Part shown: one piece after another, positions 13,001 to 24,000 of the stretch
Layout: each line of letters begins with the position of its first letter
How positions within the stretch are numbered: position 1 is the stretch's first letter
NCBI RefSeq assembly: GCF_013368755.1
Contig: NC_049563.1
Location: forward strand, 3,286,001 to 3,350,000
DNA: 64,000 bases
Direction of reading: 5' to 3'
From: Talaromyces rugulosus
Taxonomy: Eukaryota; Ascomycota; Eurotiomycetes; Eurotiales; Trichocomaceae
Position numbers and translations under genes: made by a program
The notes under the pieces: generated by a model
Told to the model about the DNA's origin: nothing
The model's input: the letters and a program-made list of their open reading frames with translations, nothing else
The model's database searches: none

Positions 13001-14362
13001 CCCCTTATTGACGAAGGTATTCCAGCGCTCCATGTTGCCGCCAAATTCGGGTATAAGCAAGTGCTCAAAGTCCTGTTGAATATATGCACAGTCAACCGAT
13101 TTGATAAAGATGGATTTACAGCCTTGCATCATGCAGTTATGAAAAGTCAGCTCGGTACAGTGAAAATGCTTTCAAGTGCACCGGGGGTGGATATAGATGC
13201 TCGATCGTCAAAAAGTTTTCAACGTTCACCTCTTTGGGTAGCCGCCCACCACGGGCGTCTCGGAATTGCGACTGTTCTGATTAACAGAGGGGCAAATTTG
13301 AACGTAAAAGATGCCACATCCGGCCGAACACCTCTATTTTGCGCTGTGGAGTGTGGCAACTTTGGTCTTGTGGAGGTTCTACTCCATAACGGATGCGACG
13401 CCAACTCTGAAGACTCTCGCCGCAGAACACCTTTTTTTCAAGCTATGAAAAATAACGATCCTATAACTTCCAGATTACTTCTTGAAAAGACTTTCATTGC
13501 GGAAGGACGTGGTTTAATGCTGTTGTTGGCTGCGGAGAATAACTTCGAAACAATAATGGAGTTACTTCTGGTTAATTCGACACGCACGGAAAGATTGTTT
13601 AGGGATAGCAAAGGACTAACTCCATTACACTTGGCTGTGAGAAACGGATTTGAGACAATCACGCGTCAAATTATTACTCATTCTGGCCAGGAGGAGAGAA
13701 CTTCCAAGGATAATGAAGGACTGAATCCATTACACTGGGCTGCAAGAAACGGATTTGAGACAATCACACGTCTAATTCTACTTGATTCTGGCCGGGAGGA
13801 GAGAAATTCCAAGGATAATGAAGGACTAACCCCATTACACTGGGCTGCAAGAAACGGATCTGAGACAAAAATGAAAGAGCTTCTTGTCTACGCAAACCCC
13901 CAGAACATATCTGCCAGGGATTTGTGTGGGAGGCATGCACTACATTTTGCTGTAATGCATGGCCATATACGAGCGGTACTAGCTCTGCTTGAAAAAATGA
14001 CAAATATTGACTGTGTGGATAATTGGGGTCAAACACCTCTGATGCTGGCTGTTCAAAACAATATTATATCGATCATCGAACTACTGGTGGAAAGGGGAGC
14101 AGAACCAGGATTCCGAGACGATCTTGAAAGATCTCCGTTATCCTTTGCTAAGACGACGGCAGTGATGAACATCCTTTACAATGACTTTACACCTGACCGC
14201 TATCCTTTAATATGGGCTGTGGTGGAAGGAAACGAAGAGGAGGTAGCTTCCCTCCTTGAGCAGGACATCGATCCAGATGACATAGGCCCAGGGGGTTACA
14301 CAGCGCTATATTGGGCCACTAGAAACAAGGACAAAGCAATCATCAAATTATTGGAGAAATAA
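10013..14362 (+). CDS. NLR-type receptor: PNP/UDP domain - NACHT-like NTPase - ankyrin repeats
   Basis: Five exons (10013-11045, 11100-11273, 11333-11357, 11413-12018, 12076-14362) encode 1374 residues in phase. Residues ~10-330 are a purine/uridine phosphorylase-like domain (VAWVCALPLEMAVAEAML, FGLMVGIGGGVPS, CFEMEAAGLMD, VVRGICDYSDSHKN). A P-loop NTPase follows: Walker A GKIGSGKTII at ~400, contained largely in the 25-nt exon 3, and Walker B-like IYVVDGIDSLDR. Then come the winged-helix-like PKGLEETYCRCIERI and VRFAHSSVRQFL. Ankyrin repeats occupy ~925 to the end (PALHVAAKFGYKQVLKVLL, GFTALHHAVMKSQLGTV, etc.). Fungal proteins of this architecture are regarded as innate-immunity or heterokaryon-incompatibility receptors; the ligand here is unknown. 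The 3' end looks shortened (see 14363-14640). Confidence 0.9.
13613..13927 (+). repeat. Tandem 105-bp ankyrin units, first two nearly identical
   Basis: Three 35-codon units begin at 13613, 13718 and 13823 inside the receptor gene. Units 1 and 2 share long DNA blocks, such as agaaacggatttgagacaat, and the protein core RNGFETITR. Unit 3 starts the same way (PLHWAARNG) and then diverges. Near-identical units point to recent internal duplication or gene conversion, as seen in the recognition repeats of fungal incompatibility receptors. Confidence 0.85.
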
Positions 14363-14640
14363 TACACCGCCTAGAGTAAGGAAAAATCGCGGTGGAAAGG
14401 CTATTCATTGAAAATGGTGCCGGTGCAGCACCGAGAGAACATATTCTGTTCATACGGCACTTATTACGGCCGCTGAGGAAGAAGATACGGTGGAATTGAA
14501 CTCTCTTTTTTTCGAAAAGGACGGTATAGACACTCCGTGTTTGGGTGACGGAGCAGATGATTACTATTAGGCTGTGGTACATGTAAAGGGGCATTTTGAT
14601 TGTATAGCCCAATTGTATGATTTTACTTACGAAAAACTAT
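14363..14640 (+). pseudogene. Decayed ankyrin tail downstream of the receptor stop
   Basis: Past the stop at 14360-14362, ankyrin-like sequence continues in broken frames. One frame at 14389-14424 reads AVERLFIENGAG, and another at about 14448-14567 reads HTALITAAEEEDTVELNSL before TAG at 14568. That frame continues as AVVHVKGHFDCIAQL. The helix-turn pattern fits one to two further ankyrin repeats. The simplest reading is that the ancestral receptor was longer and acquired a premature stop with later frameshifts. Confidence 0.55.
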
Positions 14641-15286
14641 GTACTATATATACTGGCATTGCATTGAGATTGTTAAATATCTACGGCTACAATATCAATT
14701 GATATCTATTCATTATTATGTTTCTAGTGTCAGGCATTGATGTTATATTGTCTGTTGGGAGATCTAACTTGTGATTTCATAGTTCATATCTTGATATAGC
14801 TCCCATACATGTAGTGACAGCAATAATGTATGTTAAGAGTGAATAGATATAATTATGTGTATACCGCTATTTCAGCTAAAGCTATAATACTCTCTTTGTT
14901 TTTTTAATTTTTTCTTTTTCTAGTTTATTTCATGCAAGTCTACGAAAATGCGCCTTCTGCTCCTCGCTTTCCCTTCAAGAACTATCTCTGGCAAATCTCG
15001 ATAAGTCCAATTGACAGATATCATACCTGAGCGAGGGGTGTTAGAGTCTGGTGGATATGACGACCCTCACCATATAGCATTCATTAGTCATGAGGAAGTC
15101 GAGAATGGTTAGGTTGAGAAAGACAGTGAGATGCCAGATAGAGTCCCATTCGATTAGCTAAAGCCTGCAAATGCTCGCTACATTCCTGGTATTAGAAGCT
15201 GACAAGGGCTGCTTTATAGTTGCAGTAATCATCGCTGTAAATGACATTGGTATATATTCTATCCAAAACATTAGTTCTCTATGTTT
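14641..15286. other. AT-rich intergenic region
   Basis: No coding frame or RNA gene is recognised. A pyrimidine-rich block lies near 14895-14930. It lies between the decayed ankyrin tail and the 3' end of the flippase gene. Confidence 0.4.
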
Positions 15287-18200
15287 TTAACTTGTTCTAT
15301 CTGCCACAGCCTGCAGCTTCGCCATAACTGCCTCGTCGGCCTCGGCTTCTTGCCACATGCCTATATCCAAGTTCGATTCGACTAATATTCCACACCGCAC
15401 CTTATCCCATAATATAGTTGTAATCGGAGAGTCCAGCTCCCAAAACTTATTCTTGCCCGATTTTTTCATTTTCGTAACCAAGCCCTGACCGCCACGACGA
15501 AATCCATTATTATTCGCTAGGTACTGGCGTAGGCATCGAAGACCGGCTTTGTACGAGACTTCAACAACTATCAAAGCTGTAAGAACCAAAACAAAGGTCG
15601 CCCACCAGGCCAAATCAGTACCAAAGCCATGCGCAAATCCATCCTTCACGTCAAAGGGGGTAAGGTTCGACGAGTAAATGCCAGATAAAAACGCATTCCA
15701 GGCCCACCAGCCCGCAAATGTGATGAAAAAAGACGCATAGACTATGACTGTCTTGCGGTGTGTTTCCAGCAACAGAAGCTTGATGTTCTGCCACGCGATA
15801 CCGAGACTGAAGCACAAGTTTCCCAGTGCAAATGCACCATTGTCGCCCATGTGATGGCCCCATGCAGCCCACACGATGAACCAGACCGCAAGCCCTTCCG
15901 CAGCCGCAAGAGCCATCCACCAGATATAGATGTATAGATTCAAGGCCTTGTTTCTGATGCCATATGTGTACAGCTCCGGGACGGCCAGTAAGGTGGCTGC
16001 CTCCAAATCCTGCTCGAATATACCAGGTACAATGACGCACAGGGATGTGAAGAGCGTGTTGAGCACCGTCAGTGACCAATTTTCGTACAAGCTGGAACCA
16101 GTATAGCCATCGTAGCGCTGATAGAGGGCTTGCATCATATAAAAGAAAAACTCCTTAAAAAAAGTCCACAGGATAAACTTGGCAGTGCGGATATAGTTCC
16201 AGCGGCCATGTACCAGGAGTAATCGCTGCAAGAAGCGGAATTGGGCAATGCTATAGTCTGCAACGCGTGCTGCTTGTAGTCCTTCTTTCCCAGAAATACC
16301 GACCCCCACGTGCGAGTCTTGGATCATGGCAATATCATTCCCGCCGTCTCCAATCGCCAGCGTTAGAGCTTTTGGGAGGGAAGAGCGAACACCCCGAATA
16401 ATGCCGGCCTTTTGAGCTGGGCTGGCGCGGCAGCAAATAACAGAGTCCACTTGGGAGATCAGCTGGTAGAATTTCTTGCACAGAACGGCGTCCTTCTCAA
16501 TCACACCTAGCGTGTTCCCATCAATGGCTGTGACGTGATGGCGGTTGGGGTCAAGCGGGATTGAGTACATCAAATCCTGCATCTGGTCCGCGATGCATTC
16601 TGGCTTGGATACATCTAGGACGAAAAGCTCCGATAGCGGCTTGCAGATGCCCGCAGCATAAGCGATATTAATAGCCGTCTCACGTTTATCGCCCGTCAAC
16701 ATCCAGATTTTTATTTGCGCTCGTTGGAGCTTGTCAATCGTCTCCGGTACACCTCTTTGAAGCTTGTCCTCGATGGCCGACGCTCCGAGTAATTCGAGAT
16801 TTGTCTCAATCATGTCACCGGCCGCGTCGATCATATCCTTTCGGTTAGTTAGTGATGTTGTCGCTTCCGAGTAATGCTGCTTCCAGGCAAGGAAGTCGGA
16901 ATCCGATATTGTCCTGTGCGCATAGAGCAGCGTTCGTAGACCCTCGGTGGCAAAGTCATCCATATGTCCGAAGCATCGACTGAAGATGGCTGATTCGTCC
17001 ATCAATTCGACTCCGTTGTGTATATCCGCGTCTATGCTGTCATTTGTCATCGCATCGACCGAGAATCGGAACTCGATATCCTCCAACGGAATCGGTCGAG
17101 AAGTATGCTCATTCACCAAGCCCTGCTGGCTCGACGGCAGACTCGCTCCATTATTATCGTAATCACGTTTGAAATCCGCTCGGACCTGCTGACTCTCCCA
17201 TAGCTCGTCGCGCTCATACTGCCTGCTCTGACGGACATCCAGTGATTTCCGCATCGCGAGCGAAGATTGTTCTAGACGAGGCACAATCACTGAATCCGCA
17301 CCTTTACAGATCAGCCAGATCTTGCCGTCTGGACAGCGCAGGATAATAGACATGCGCTTCCGCTTGCTGGTGAAAGGAATTATGTCTAGAATTTCGTATT
17401 GTTGGTCCTCTTCCTTTTCATCTTCTTCCCTTTCTTGGCTGTCGGCGTTCCTATCCGTCAGCCGTAGTGTGATGGTCCGTGATGATCTTGATATGAGGGT
17501 GTATCCAAGCTCATGTGCGGCTCGCACAAGAGCTACTTCGTCGGGCGAAGGTGATTCAAAATCGCTGTGGCCTGCAGCATCTGTTTGCGGGAGTGCTGTA
17601 TGACACAATGCCATTCCAAGAATAAAGTCCCGTGCCCGTTTCGAAAAAGGCAGGTCGGGGTATAGACGTATGTGATCTGTAAGTTGAGAACTTGTGAAAT
17701 CGCGCTCTTCTGGAGTTGTATCTTGATCATCGCAAGCAGCATTTTTTCCGTTATCAGATTGAGAAGGCTGCTGCTGGTGGTGGTGTGAAAAAGTCAAGCC
17801 CGCAATACTCATCTTGCGAAAATTCATGACATTTTCCGTCAGAGTTCCAGTCTTGTCGCTGAATATATGGCTCACTTGGCCCAGATTCTCGAGGATGGTG
17901 TTTGTGTTGCATGTCATGTGTCTGTCGGATTCAGGATCGTACATTCCGACATCGCTTTGTACCAATAACATTTGGCCGACCTTGACGACTTCGAGAGAAA
18001 TGTACATTGCCAATGGAATGACGTTGTTAAACATGATCAAAAACCCAATGACAATGTCCCGGAAACTGATGGAAGCGTTATAGCTTGCGCTAATCAGATA
18101 CCAGGCTTGAACTTCCTGCCGCCGATGCCACATTAGGTACCCCATGGAACAGCCAACGGAGAGCAAGACGACGTAGAGGATGAGAGTAAGAACGATATGG

Positions 18201-19312
18201 TTTGAAGTACGCTCTAAGCGTGGCTTTTTAGCCTTTGGATGGTGACTAGCATTCATGCGGATCTTGCACTCTTCGCCAGTATTTATCACCATGCCAGTCG
18301 CGAACGTGGTATTTCGAAGCACTGAGCCCCGAAAGATGACATGATCGAGTGTGAGGGGGAGAGTCTTGTCGTCGGAAATGACAACGCGGCCATTGAAATC
18401 GTACAAATCCATATTAGGGTCTTCAACAGAGAAGTTGGCAGTAGTGCTCTTGATGCCCTGGATTGAGCTGCAATGCTCAAAATCATGCAGGGCCTGTCTG
18501 ATCTTGAGATTTGTCTCTCCGTCCAGAGCCATGGTCTCGATATATGCCACGCCATTCTCATTGCTCGCGTACAAGAGTACAATGTCTGCTGGCGCCGGAT
18601 CATCACGTTTCAGACGGACGATGTCGCCAACCTTGATATCGCGCCACTTTACCGCCGTCCATTCATACATGTCATCCGTGTCCTCTTCAAGTGGTAAGAA
18701 ATCGCTCCGACTTTTTTGATTCGATTGAAGAAATTGGGGGAATAATGGACTTTCTGTGACCACCTTGCAAAGGGACTGGACTAGCCCGGCAGCAATTGCT
18801 GCCGCCGCTGCTGCTGTCTGCCCCTTTGGCCGAAGTACATACGCCAAGTTGGCATTCTCTACTTTATCCAAACGATGGCGTCGATAGTCATCGAAGCCCT
18901 CTTTTGCGATAGTTAGACAGATGAAAAACAACAGAGGCAAGATAGTAGTGTAGCTCCCCGTGGTGCTGATACCGGGGATAGCCTGGGGGATGCCTATGGC
19001 GATAAAGAACATGTTGTTTAGGCGCGTAGCCTGGAAGAAAAACTGCTTTGGTAAAAAATCCCATATTGTATATCGCGAGGATCTGATGCTGTTGGAAACA
19101 TATGCATGGTCAGTTGTTACATGTGACGGGCCCGGGCGCAGTGGGATATGTCGGCCATGCGGTGACGTTGCGCCGTCCCTCTGGCGATAAACGAGTCGGC
19201 GGAAGACTCGGACAATAAGGGTATGGGTCCGGTCGTATATATTATTGACAATGGGGGGCTGTATTTCCTCGGTGGGCACCTCGAGGGTAGAAGATGGCGT
19301 AGTCTTCTTCAT
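15287..19312 (-). CDS. P4-type ATPase, phospholipid flippase (Dnf3-like)
   Basis: A single exon of 1341 codons with ATG at 19312. P-type ATPase motifs are in order: actuator-domain ALDGETNLK (the P4 form of the dephosphorylation loop), phosphorylation site SDKTGTLTEN, nucleotide-domain IIPFTSKRKRMS, IWMLTGDKRETA, and hinge GDGGNDIAMIQ. About ten membrane helices can be placed, two before the actuator domain, two after it and six at the C-terminus. The N-terminal GRHIPL, SNSIRSSRYTIWDFLP and KEGFDDYRRHRLDK resemble the Dnf3 (DnfD in Aspergillus) class more than Drs2, Dnf1/2 or Neo1. P4 ATPases move aminophospholipids to the cytosolic leaflet of Golgi, endosome or plasma membranes. It looks shorter than the Dnf3 proteins I know and lacks introns, so a diverged paralogue is possible. 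Confidence 0.88.
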   Translation of the reverse strand: MKKTTPSSTLEVPTEEIQPPIVNNIYDRTHTLIVRVFRRLVYRQRDGATSPHGRHIPLRPGPSHVTTDHAYVSNSIRSSRYTIWDFLPKQFFFQATRLNNMFFIAIGIPQAIPGISTTGSYTTILPLLFFICLTIAKEGFDDYRRHRLDKVENANLAYVLRPKGQTAAAAAAIAAGLVQSLCKVVTESPLFPQFLQSNQKSRSDFLPLEEDTDDMYEWTAVKWRDIKVGDIVRLKRDDPAPADIVLLYASNENGVAYIETMALDGETNLKIRQALHDFEHCSSIQGIKSTTANFSVEDPNMDLYDFNGRVVISDDKTLPLTLDHVIFRGSVLRNTTFATGMVINTGEECKIRMNASHHPKAKKPRLERTSNHIVLTLILYVVLLSVGCSMGYLMWHRRQEVQAWYLISASYNASISFRDIVIGFLIMFNNVIPLAMYISLEVVKVGQMLLVQSDVGMYDPESDRHMTCNTNTILENLGQVSHIFSDKTGTLTENVMNFRKMSIAGLTFSHHHQQQPSQSDNGKNAACDDQDTTPEERDFTSSQLTDHIRLYPDLPFSKRARDFILGMALCHTALPQTDAAGHSDFESPSPDEVALVRAAHELGYTLISRSSRTITLRLTDRNADSQEREEDEKEEDQQYEILDIIPFTSKRKRMSIILRCPDGKIWLICKGADSVIVPRLEQSSLAMRKSLDVRQSRQYERDELWESQQVRADFKRDYDNNGASLPSSQQGLVNEHTSRPIPLEDIEFRFSVDAMTNDSIDADIHNGVELMDESAIFSRCFGHMDDFATEGLRTLLYAHRTISDSDFLAWKQHYSEATTSLTNRKDMIDAAGDMIETNLELLGASAIEDKLQRGVPETIDKLQRAQIKIWMLTGDKRETAINIAYAAGICKPLSELFVLDVSKPECIADQMQDLMYSIPLDPNRHHVTAIDGNTLGVIEKDAVLCKKFYQLISQVDSVICCRASPAQKAGIIRGVRSSLPKALTLAIGDGGNDIAMIQDSHVGVGISGKEGLQAARVADYSIAQFRFLQRLLLVHGRWNYIRTAKFILWTFFKEFFFYMMQALYQRYDGYTGSSLYENWSLTVLNTLFTSLCVIVPGIFEQDLEAATLLAVPELYTYGIRNKALNLYIYIWWMALAAAEGLAVWFIVWAAWGHHMGDNGAFALGNLCFSLGIAWQNIKLLLLETHRKTVIVYASFFITFAGWWAWNAFLSGIYSSNLTPFDVKDGFAHGFGTDLAWWATFVLVLTALIVVEVSYKAGLRCLRQYLANNNGFRRGGQGLVTKMKKSGKNKFWELDSPITTILWDKVRCGILVESNLDIGMWQEAEADEAVMAKLQAVADRTS

Positions 19313-19825
19313 GGTGGTTTTTCAGACCATCCGGGATTTCCGTCCCTTATCTCCGCCGGAGATTGACCTACAGAGTGTATACACACTCTAGGGATACGCT
19401 GTGGTATCAACTCGGCAGGGGAAACTCCATTTAGACACACCGGCATGCAAATTGAATCTTGGGAGAAGAAGAGTTGTTGCTTATTGCTTACGGGGTCGGG
19501 AAGACCTTGCATCAGATTACCCACAGGGCCACACAGCCATGCGGCGATCCATATCTGCGAGCCGCACGTTGCCGGATGCGTTAGTGTTACGGATTATTTC
19601 TCCTTTTTCCGCTGTCATTCTTCTGCTTTGATAACTTTATTTTTAGAAATATCTTATGGAACTATATGAGTGCGTCCGTTTAAATATCCAGATGTCGTCC
19701 ATATCTTATGTATATGCTACATCGGATGTAGATTACTATACAGTATCTAGTCCGGATCCATCGCCGAGTACAATTAACAAGTATATTATTACCAAAAAAA
19801 AAAAAAAAAAAAAAAACAAAAACCA
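19313..19825. other. Intergenic with long poly-A tract
   Basis: No gene is seen. A run of about 22 A residues lies near 19795-19816, just beyond the 3' end of the next minus-strand gene. Small frames on both strands have no splice partners or recognisable protein features. Confidence 0.45.
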
Positions 19826-20611
19826 TCAAACATTTTTATTTACACCCAACCCAACCAGATACGATACGCCCGAATCCAACAACCACCACGCCGCCAGCTC
19901 ATGCATGAACTTGCCCAGCCCTCGCTCCAGCGGCATCACCACATCCGGCCGATCTGCTGGCCGCCACATGACCGTCTCACTATACACCTCGACAACTTTT
20001 TGTTTATCGTCATTATTATTACCGCTCTCGCAAATCCCAATAACCAGCCTCGCCTCAATTTTTTGCTCTCCGGGCATATCAATACCAAACTCAACTTTAC
20101 CCGCGCGCCGTAATAGTACCCTGTAAAACCCGCATACCACATCGCCCTCGCGAAACTGTAAACTCTGGATATGCGTTGCGCCAAACGTTTCTTTTTGTGA
20201 AGTAGCAGCTATCAGACGCAGTAAATAGCTCTGCGGCAAATACCGCGAAAATTTGACCATAGTATGTCGCAGGTACGCCGTGAGCAGTTTTTCGTCATAC
20301 TCTTTTAGCCCTTCTTCTTCTTTAGCAGAAGCAATAGCGGTGGTTTTGGATAGTACTGCATCCCCCGGTAAATCCGCCCTGTGCACAACACGCCACGCGC
20401 GCTCGTATACTGACAAATAGCGCCCTGAGCTAAACACTTGTTTATCGACAGTCTCGAGATTGTCCAGTGAGACTGACTGTGCAGCGACAAAGCCCTGGCG
20501 CGCGACTCGGTGCGTGTTGTGTTCGAGGCTGTGGTGTAGCCAGTAGATATAAGACAGGCTTAGTGTCAGGGCTGCTGCTGAGGAGCAGCCGAGGGCGATA
20601 GCCGTGTTCAT
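19826..20611 (-). CDS. Conserved fungal protein of unknown function, N-terminal membrane anchor
   Basis: Intronless, 261 residues, ATG at 20611. Residues ~5-26 (IALGCSSAAALTLSLSYIYW) form one hydrophobic helix, suggesting a signal anchor. The remainder looks like a compact soluble domain rich in short beta segments: LRHTMVKFSRYLPQSY, KETFGATHIQSLQFREGDVV, and the C-terminal MPLERGLGKFMHELAAWWLL. The last two blocks look strongly constrained, and I remember similar proteins in other Eurotiomycetes, but I cannot name a family or activity. The strongly coding composition and clean start support a real gene. Confidence 0.75.
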   Translation of the reverse strand: MNTAIALGCSSAAALTLSLSYIYWLHHSLEHNTHRVARQGFVAAQSVSLDNLETVDKQVFSSGRYLSVYERAWRVVHRADLPGDAVLSKTTAIASAKEEEGLKEYDEKLLTAYLRHTMVKFSRYLPQSYLLRLIAATSQKETFGATHIQSLQFREGDVVCGFYRVLLRRAGKVEFGIDMPGEQKIEARLVIGICESGNNNDDKQKVVEVYSETVMWRPADRPDVVMPLERGLGKFMHELAAWWLLDSGVSYLVGLGVNKNV

Positions 20612-21088
20612 TTTCCTTATTCACCCTCTAATACTAATGTTTTTGTTGTTGGCAATTAAGTTGATTGGGTTGGAGATGGTGATGGGATGAAAGAGAAGAG
20701 AAGATATTAAGGTTCGTGCGGGGAAGAGGTTAAAAAAAAGCAATTTCTCAATACGACATAGCAACAGACCGATAACTAGTCTGGTTTGTATTTCATCATA
20801 TTCATATTTCTGAATTGATTTATTGACTCAATATATACATTGAAACACAGCCACCTTTGCGGGACTGCAAAATAACAAAAACCAAAAAAGAACAAAACGC
20901 TAGGATATCTGCCAGGCGTGACATCACATAGATAGAAAAAAAAAACCAGTGCGTACAACAACAGGACTATATGAGATAGGATGAACATCCATGTATTACA
21001 AAAGATAGGAAACACGCAAACCTGAAAGAGCAAAAAAAAAAAAAAAAAAGAACGAGTGAAGATTGGAAAAAAAAGGAAGAAAAAAAGG
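20612..21088. other. Intergenic, A-rich
   Basis: Several A-rich tracts (for example near 20936-20943 and 21032-21050) and no credible gene. It covers the promoter of the anchored unknown protein and the 3' region of the KAR9 gene, both on the minus strand. Confidence 0.4.
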
Positions 21089-24000
21089 TCATCTCCACCG
21101 AGGTCGATCGTCCACCTTAGAAGAAGTCCGACTGCCCGTCGCACTCTCACGGCCGCTTTTGTTGTAGTTGTAGTTGTTGTTGGTGCTGCTGTTTCGCAAT
21201 TGCGGCAAAAGACTGATGCGCCGGTTGTTGTTATTCGAATGGCCCAGAGCAGTACCTGGCCGTTCGCTTCTGCTGGCGTCTTCCTCGTGAGCACGCGCGG
21301 ACGACTGGCCCGAGTAGCTCTGGCGGTTTGTGGCATTGGACTTGCGGAGTTTGCTATATGGAGGTGGGTCAAGCACGGAACCTGCTCCTCCTATTACTCC
21401 TCCTCCGCGAGCTTTTAAACTCGGGGATGTCGGGGATGTAGCGCCGAGGCGACTGCCAGGACGAAATCCAGCGCGACTGCTGCCAACGCGACTCGCGCTG
21501 CGCATATGGCCAGGGCCAGGAGATGATGAAGTGGCACGGCTCAGCGGGCTTGGGATGGGCAGCGACGAGGAAACAGACCGCGAGTTTCGGGAATATGTGG
21601 ATTTGCCGTACGGAGATGGCGAGGTGGTTCCGAGTGATCTATAGTTATGGCCTGTTTCAAGATCGGTCGTGTTGGTGCTGGTGTTCCAGCGCGGTTTGTT
21701 CGATTGTGGTACTGGCGTCACGGATTGACGGGATACGCGTGGGATGGGGCTGGGGGTTAGAGTAGAAGAGGTGGGCGAGTGGAAGGACAAGGGACCAGAG
21801 GATTTTCGTTGCTGGTGGCTCGGGGTTGGAATGCTAGAGAGACGCCGCGAATTGGTCACAGACCGCGACGTGCTGCCCACCGAACTGCCGCGGCGACTAG
21901 AGCCACCGGGGTTGGGCGTGCGGAGTGTGTTGTTATTGTTCCCAGTCAGGATGATAGACGAGGCCGGCGAGCTGCCGGGCGTGCCAATGAGGCTGGTGTT
22001 GGCCGGACTGTCGGTGACAACGCTCGATATCGAGTCGCGCAGCTGCTGGCTGCTTTTGGGTATGGGAGTTTCCTCAAGCAGCGAGTCCATCACTTTCATG
22101 CTCGCCTTGAGAGCATCAACACGCTGGTTCATGTCCGAGAGCAGCGTCAGGATCTCGCCGTTCACCGTGAGCCGGTCATTGACACCCTTTTGAATAATCG
22201 ACATGACTCGGCCAATGGCCGGCAGATAGTGGATCTTCTTCGCCTCGTAGCTCTCAATCTTCTTGGTGATGGCCATCGGGTTGTTGACCGGATCACCAGC
22301 CTCCAGCGACTCCTGTAGCTTGCCGATGCTGCGTTCCACCGACTCGCTCATCTTTTGCGCCTGTTTGCCTGCATTGCGAAAGACCAGAATCCAGCGGTCC
22401 TCGCCGAGCTCGCGCCGCAGGGCCTCGGCATCGCCCTCGAGTTTCTTGTATGTTGTTTCTAGCCGTTTGCGCCGGTCTTCGAGCTCATCGCACGCCGTCG
22501 GGAATAGCCTTTCTGCGCGCGCTTGGAACATGGACAGCCTCATCGGCAGGAAATCCAGCGATGCGCGTAGCGGTTGCATGCGCGCAAACAGTTGCATCAG
22601 GTTCGCATCGTCCTGGGGATTGCTGCTCCGAGCCGCATCGGCGCCCGCGGCCGGCATTGGGAACAGGGCGAGACTAAGGCGTTTTGTCGATGATGCCGGA
22701 GTACCGTGGGACGGGGATTCCTCGACAATGGTTTCTAGTTCGTTAATGTCCAGCCCATTGTTGCCTTGCTCCGTCTCTGGGTCGGCTGCGAGGGACTTGT
22801 GTCGGCCTTCCTCCATTTCGAAAATGAGCCGGCTCAGGTTATCGATTTCCATGCCAACGTCACCCAACACAATGTTCCATAGCTCTTCCCACTCCATGGC
22901 CAGCTCAACCTGTTCCTTGACCCCCCTGAGCAGTTTCCGTATGTTCGCCCAGTTCTTTAATGTGACATCCATCTGCGACACGATCAGCGTCAGATCATCC
23001 TTGCGCACGTCGTCGATATCGTCGCGCAGCTGGACATTCTCAATGGCCTTGACATATACGTCAACCAAACTCTCAAAGGTGGCTACGGCCTTGTCCACGT
23101 CGTCGAGGCCTTCTCGTCCGCCCGCGGCGGCCCATTCGACGTCGTCCTCGGCTTCCATCCCATTCAGTACTTCTGATGCTTTGTTCATCCATTTCTGGAT
23201 CTGCTCGGCCGCGCCAATGAGTGCTCGCACTGCGGTGGGGGCGTTGATAATCGAAGAGATACTCGACTCGAGGGAGGCTGGTTGGGGTAGGTTAATAGAC
23301 GTAAGCTGATATAGTTGACTGCTAAAAGAGGCTCGGGAAAAGGAAAATATAGATTCTGAGCGGTTCAAGCCTATTGGGTTAAAATATGATGACTGGGCGT
23401 TTGTCGACGAAGGCGTCGAGGGTGCTGGCGGCGTGTCTTTTGGTGGCGGCGCGGGACGTTGGTCTTCATCTTGAGTCGACCGCTTGAGGTACTCTTGTAG
23501 ATCGTTGGATTCGGGCGTTGACCCGACATCGTGAGGTCTCGAGGCGGAATCGCCTCCAGCTATCGCAGGCTCGACGGCCGCCATAGTCGAGGTAGCAACC
23601 TCGGCGGCAGGAAGCGTGGGTTGGGCCGTGGGTTGGGAGAATTGTTGGATGAAGGAATTGATTTTCTGTGTACGTTTCTGCGGTGTCTCTTTTTGTAACT
23701 CTTTTTCGTCCCAGTCTTTTTCTGTGGCGTGTGTCTTTGTCGGTGACTCGAGCAAGTCGGGTGCACTCCGTTCTCTCTTGAGCAGGGGTAAGGTGCCTCC
23801 CCAAATACGACCTCGTTTTTCGACTTTGATGGACAGATCACGGTGCTGACTGTCCAGTTCGCGTAGATGGTCTTCGGGGATCCGGCCGATACCTCCTCCT
23901 CCTCCACCACCTCCTCCTCCGCCGCCGCCTTTGAGTTTTCCGGGGACAGTTGACGCGGTGGTGTCGCTCGACCCGTTCAACAACTTGACTCGCGCAGCGA

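Noticed and set aside
22263..23309. Long plus-strand open frame (348 codons) opposite KAR9
   Set aside because: It is antisense to the conserved helical domain of KAR9. Its Ser/Arg-rich composition is what the complement of that coding sequence predicts, and no domain is visible.
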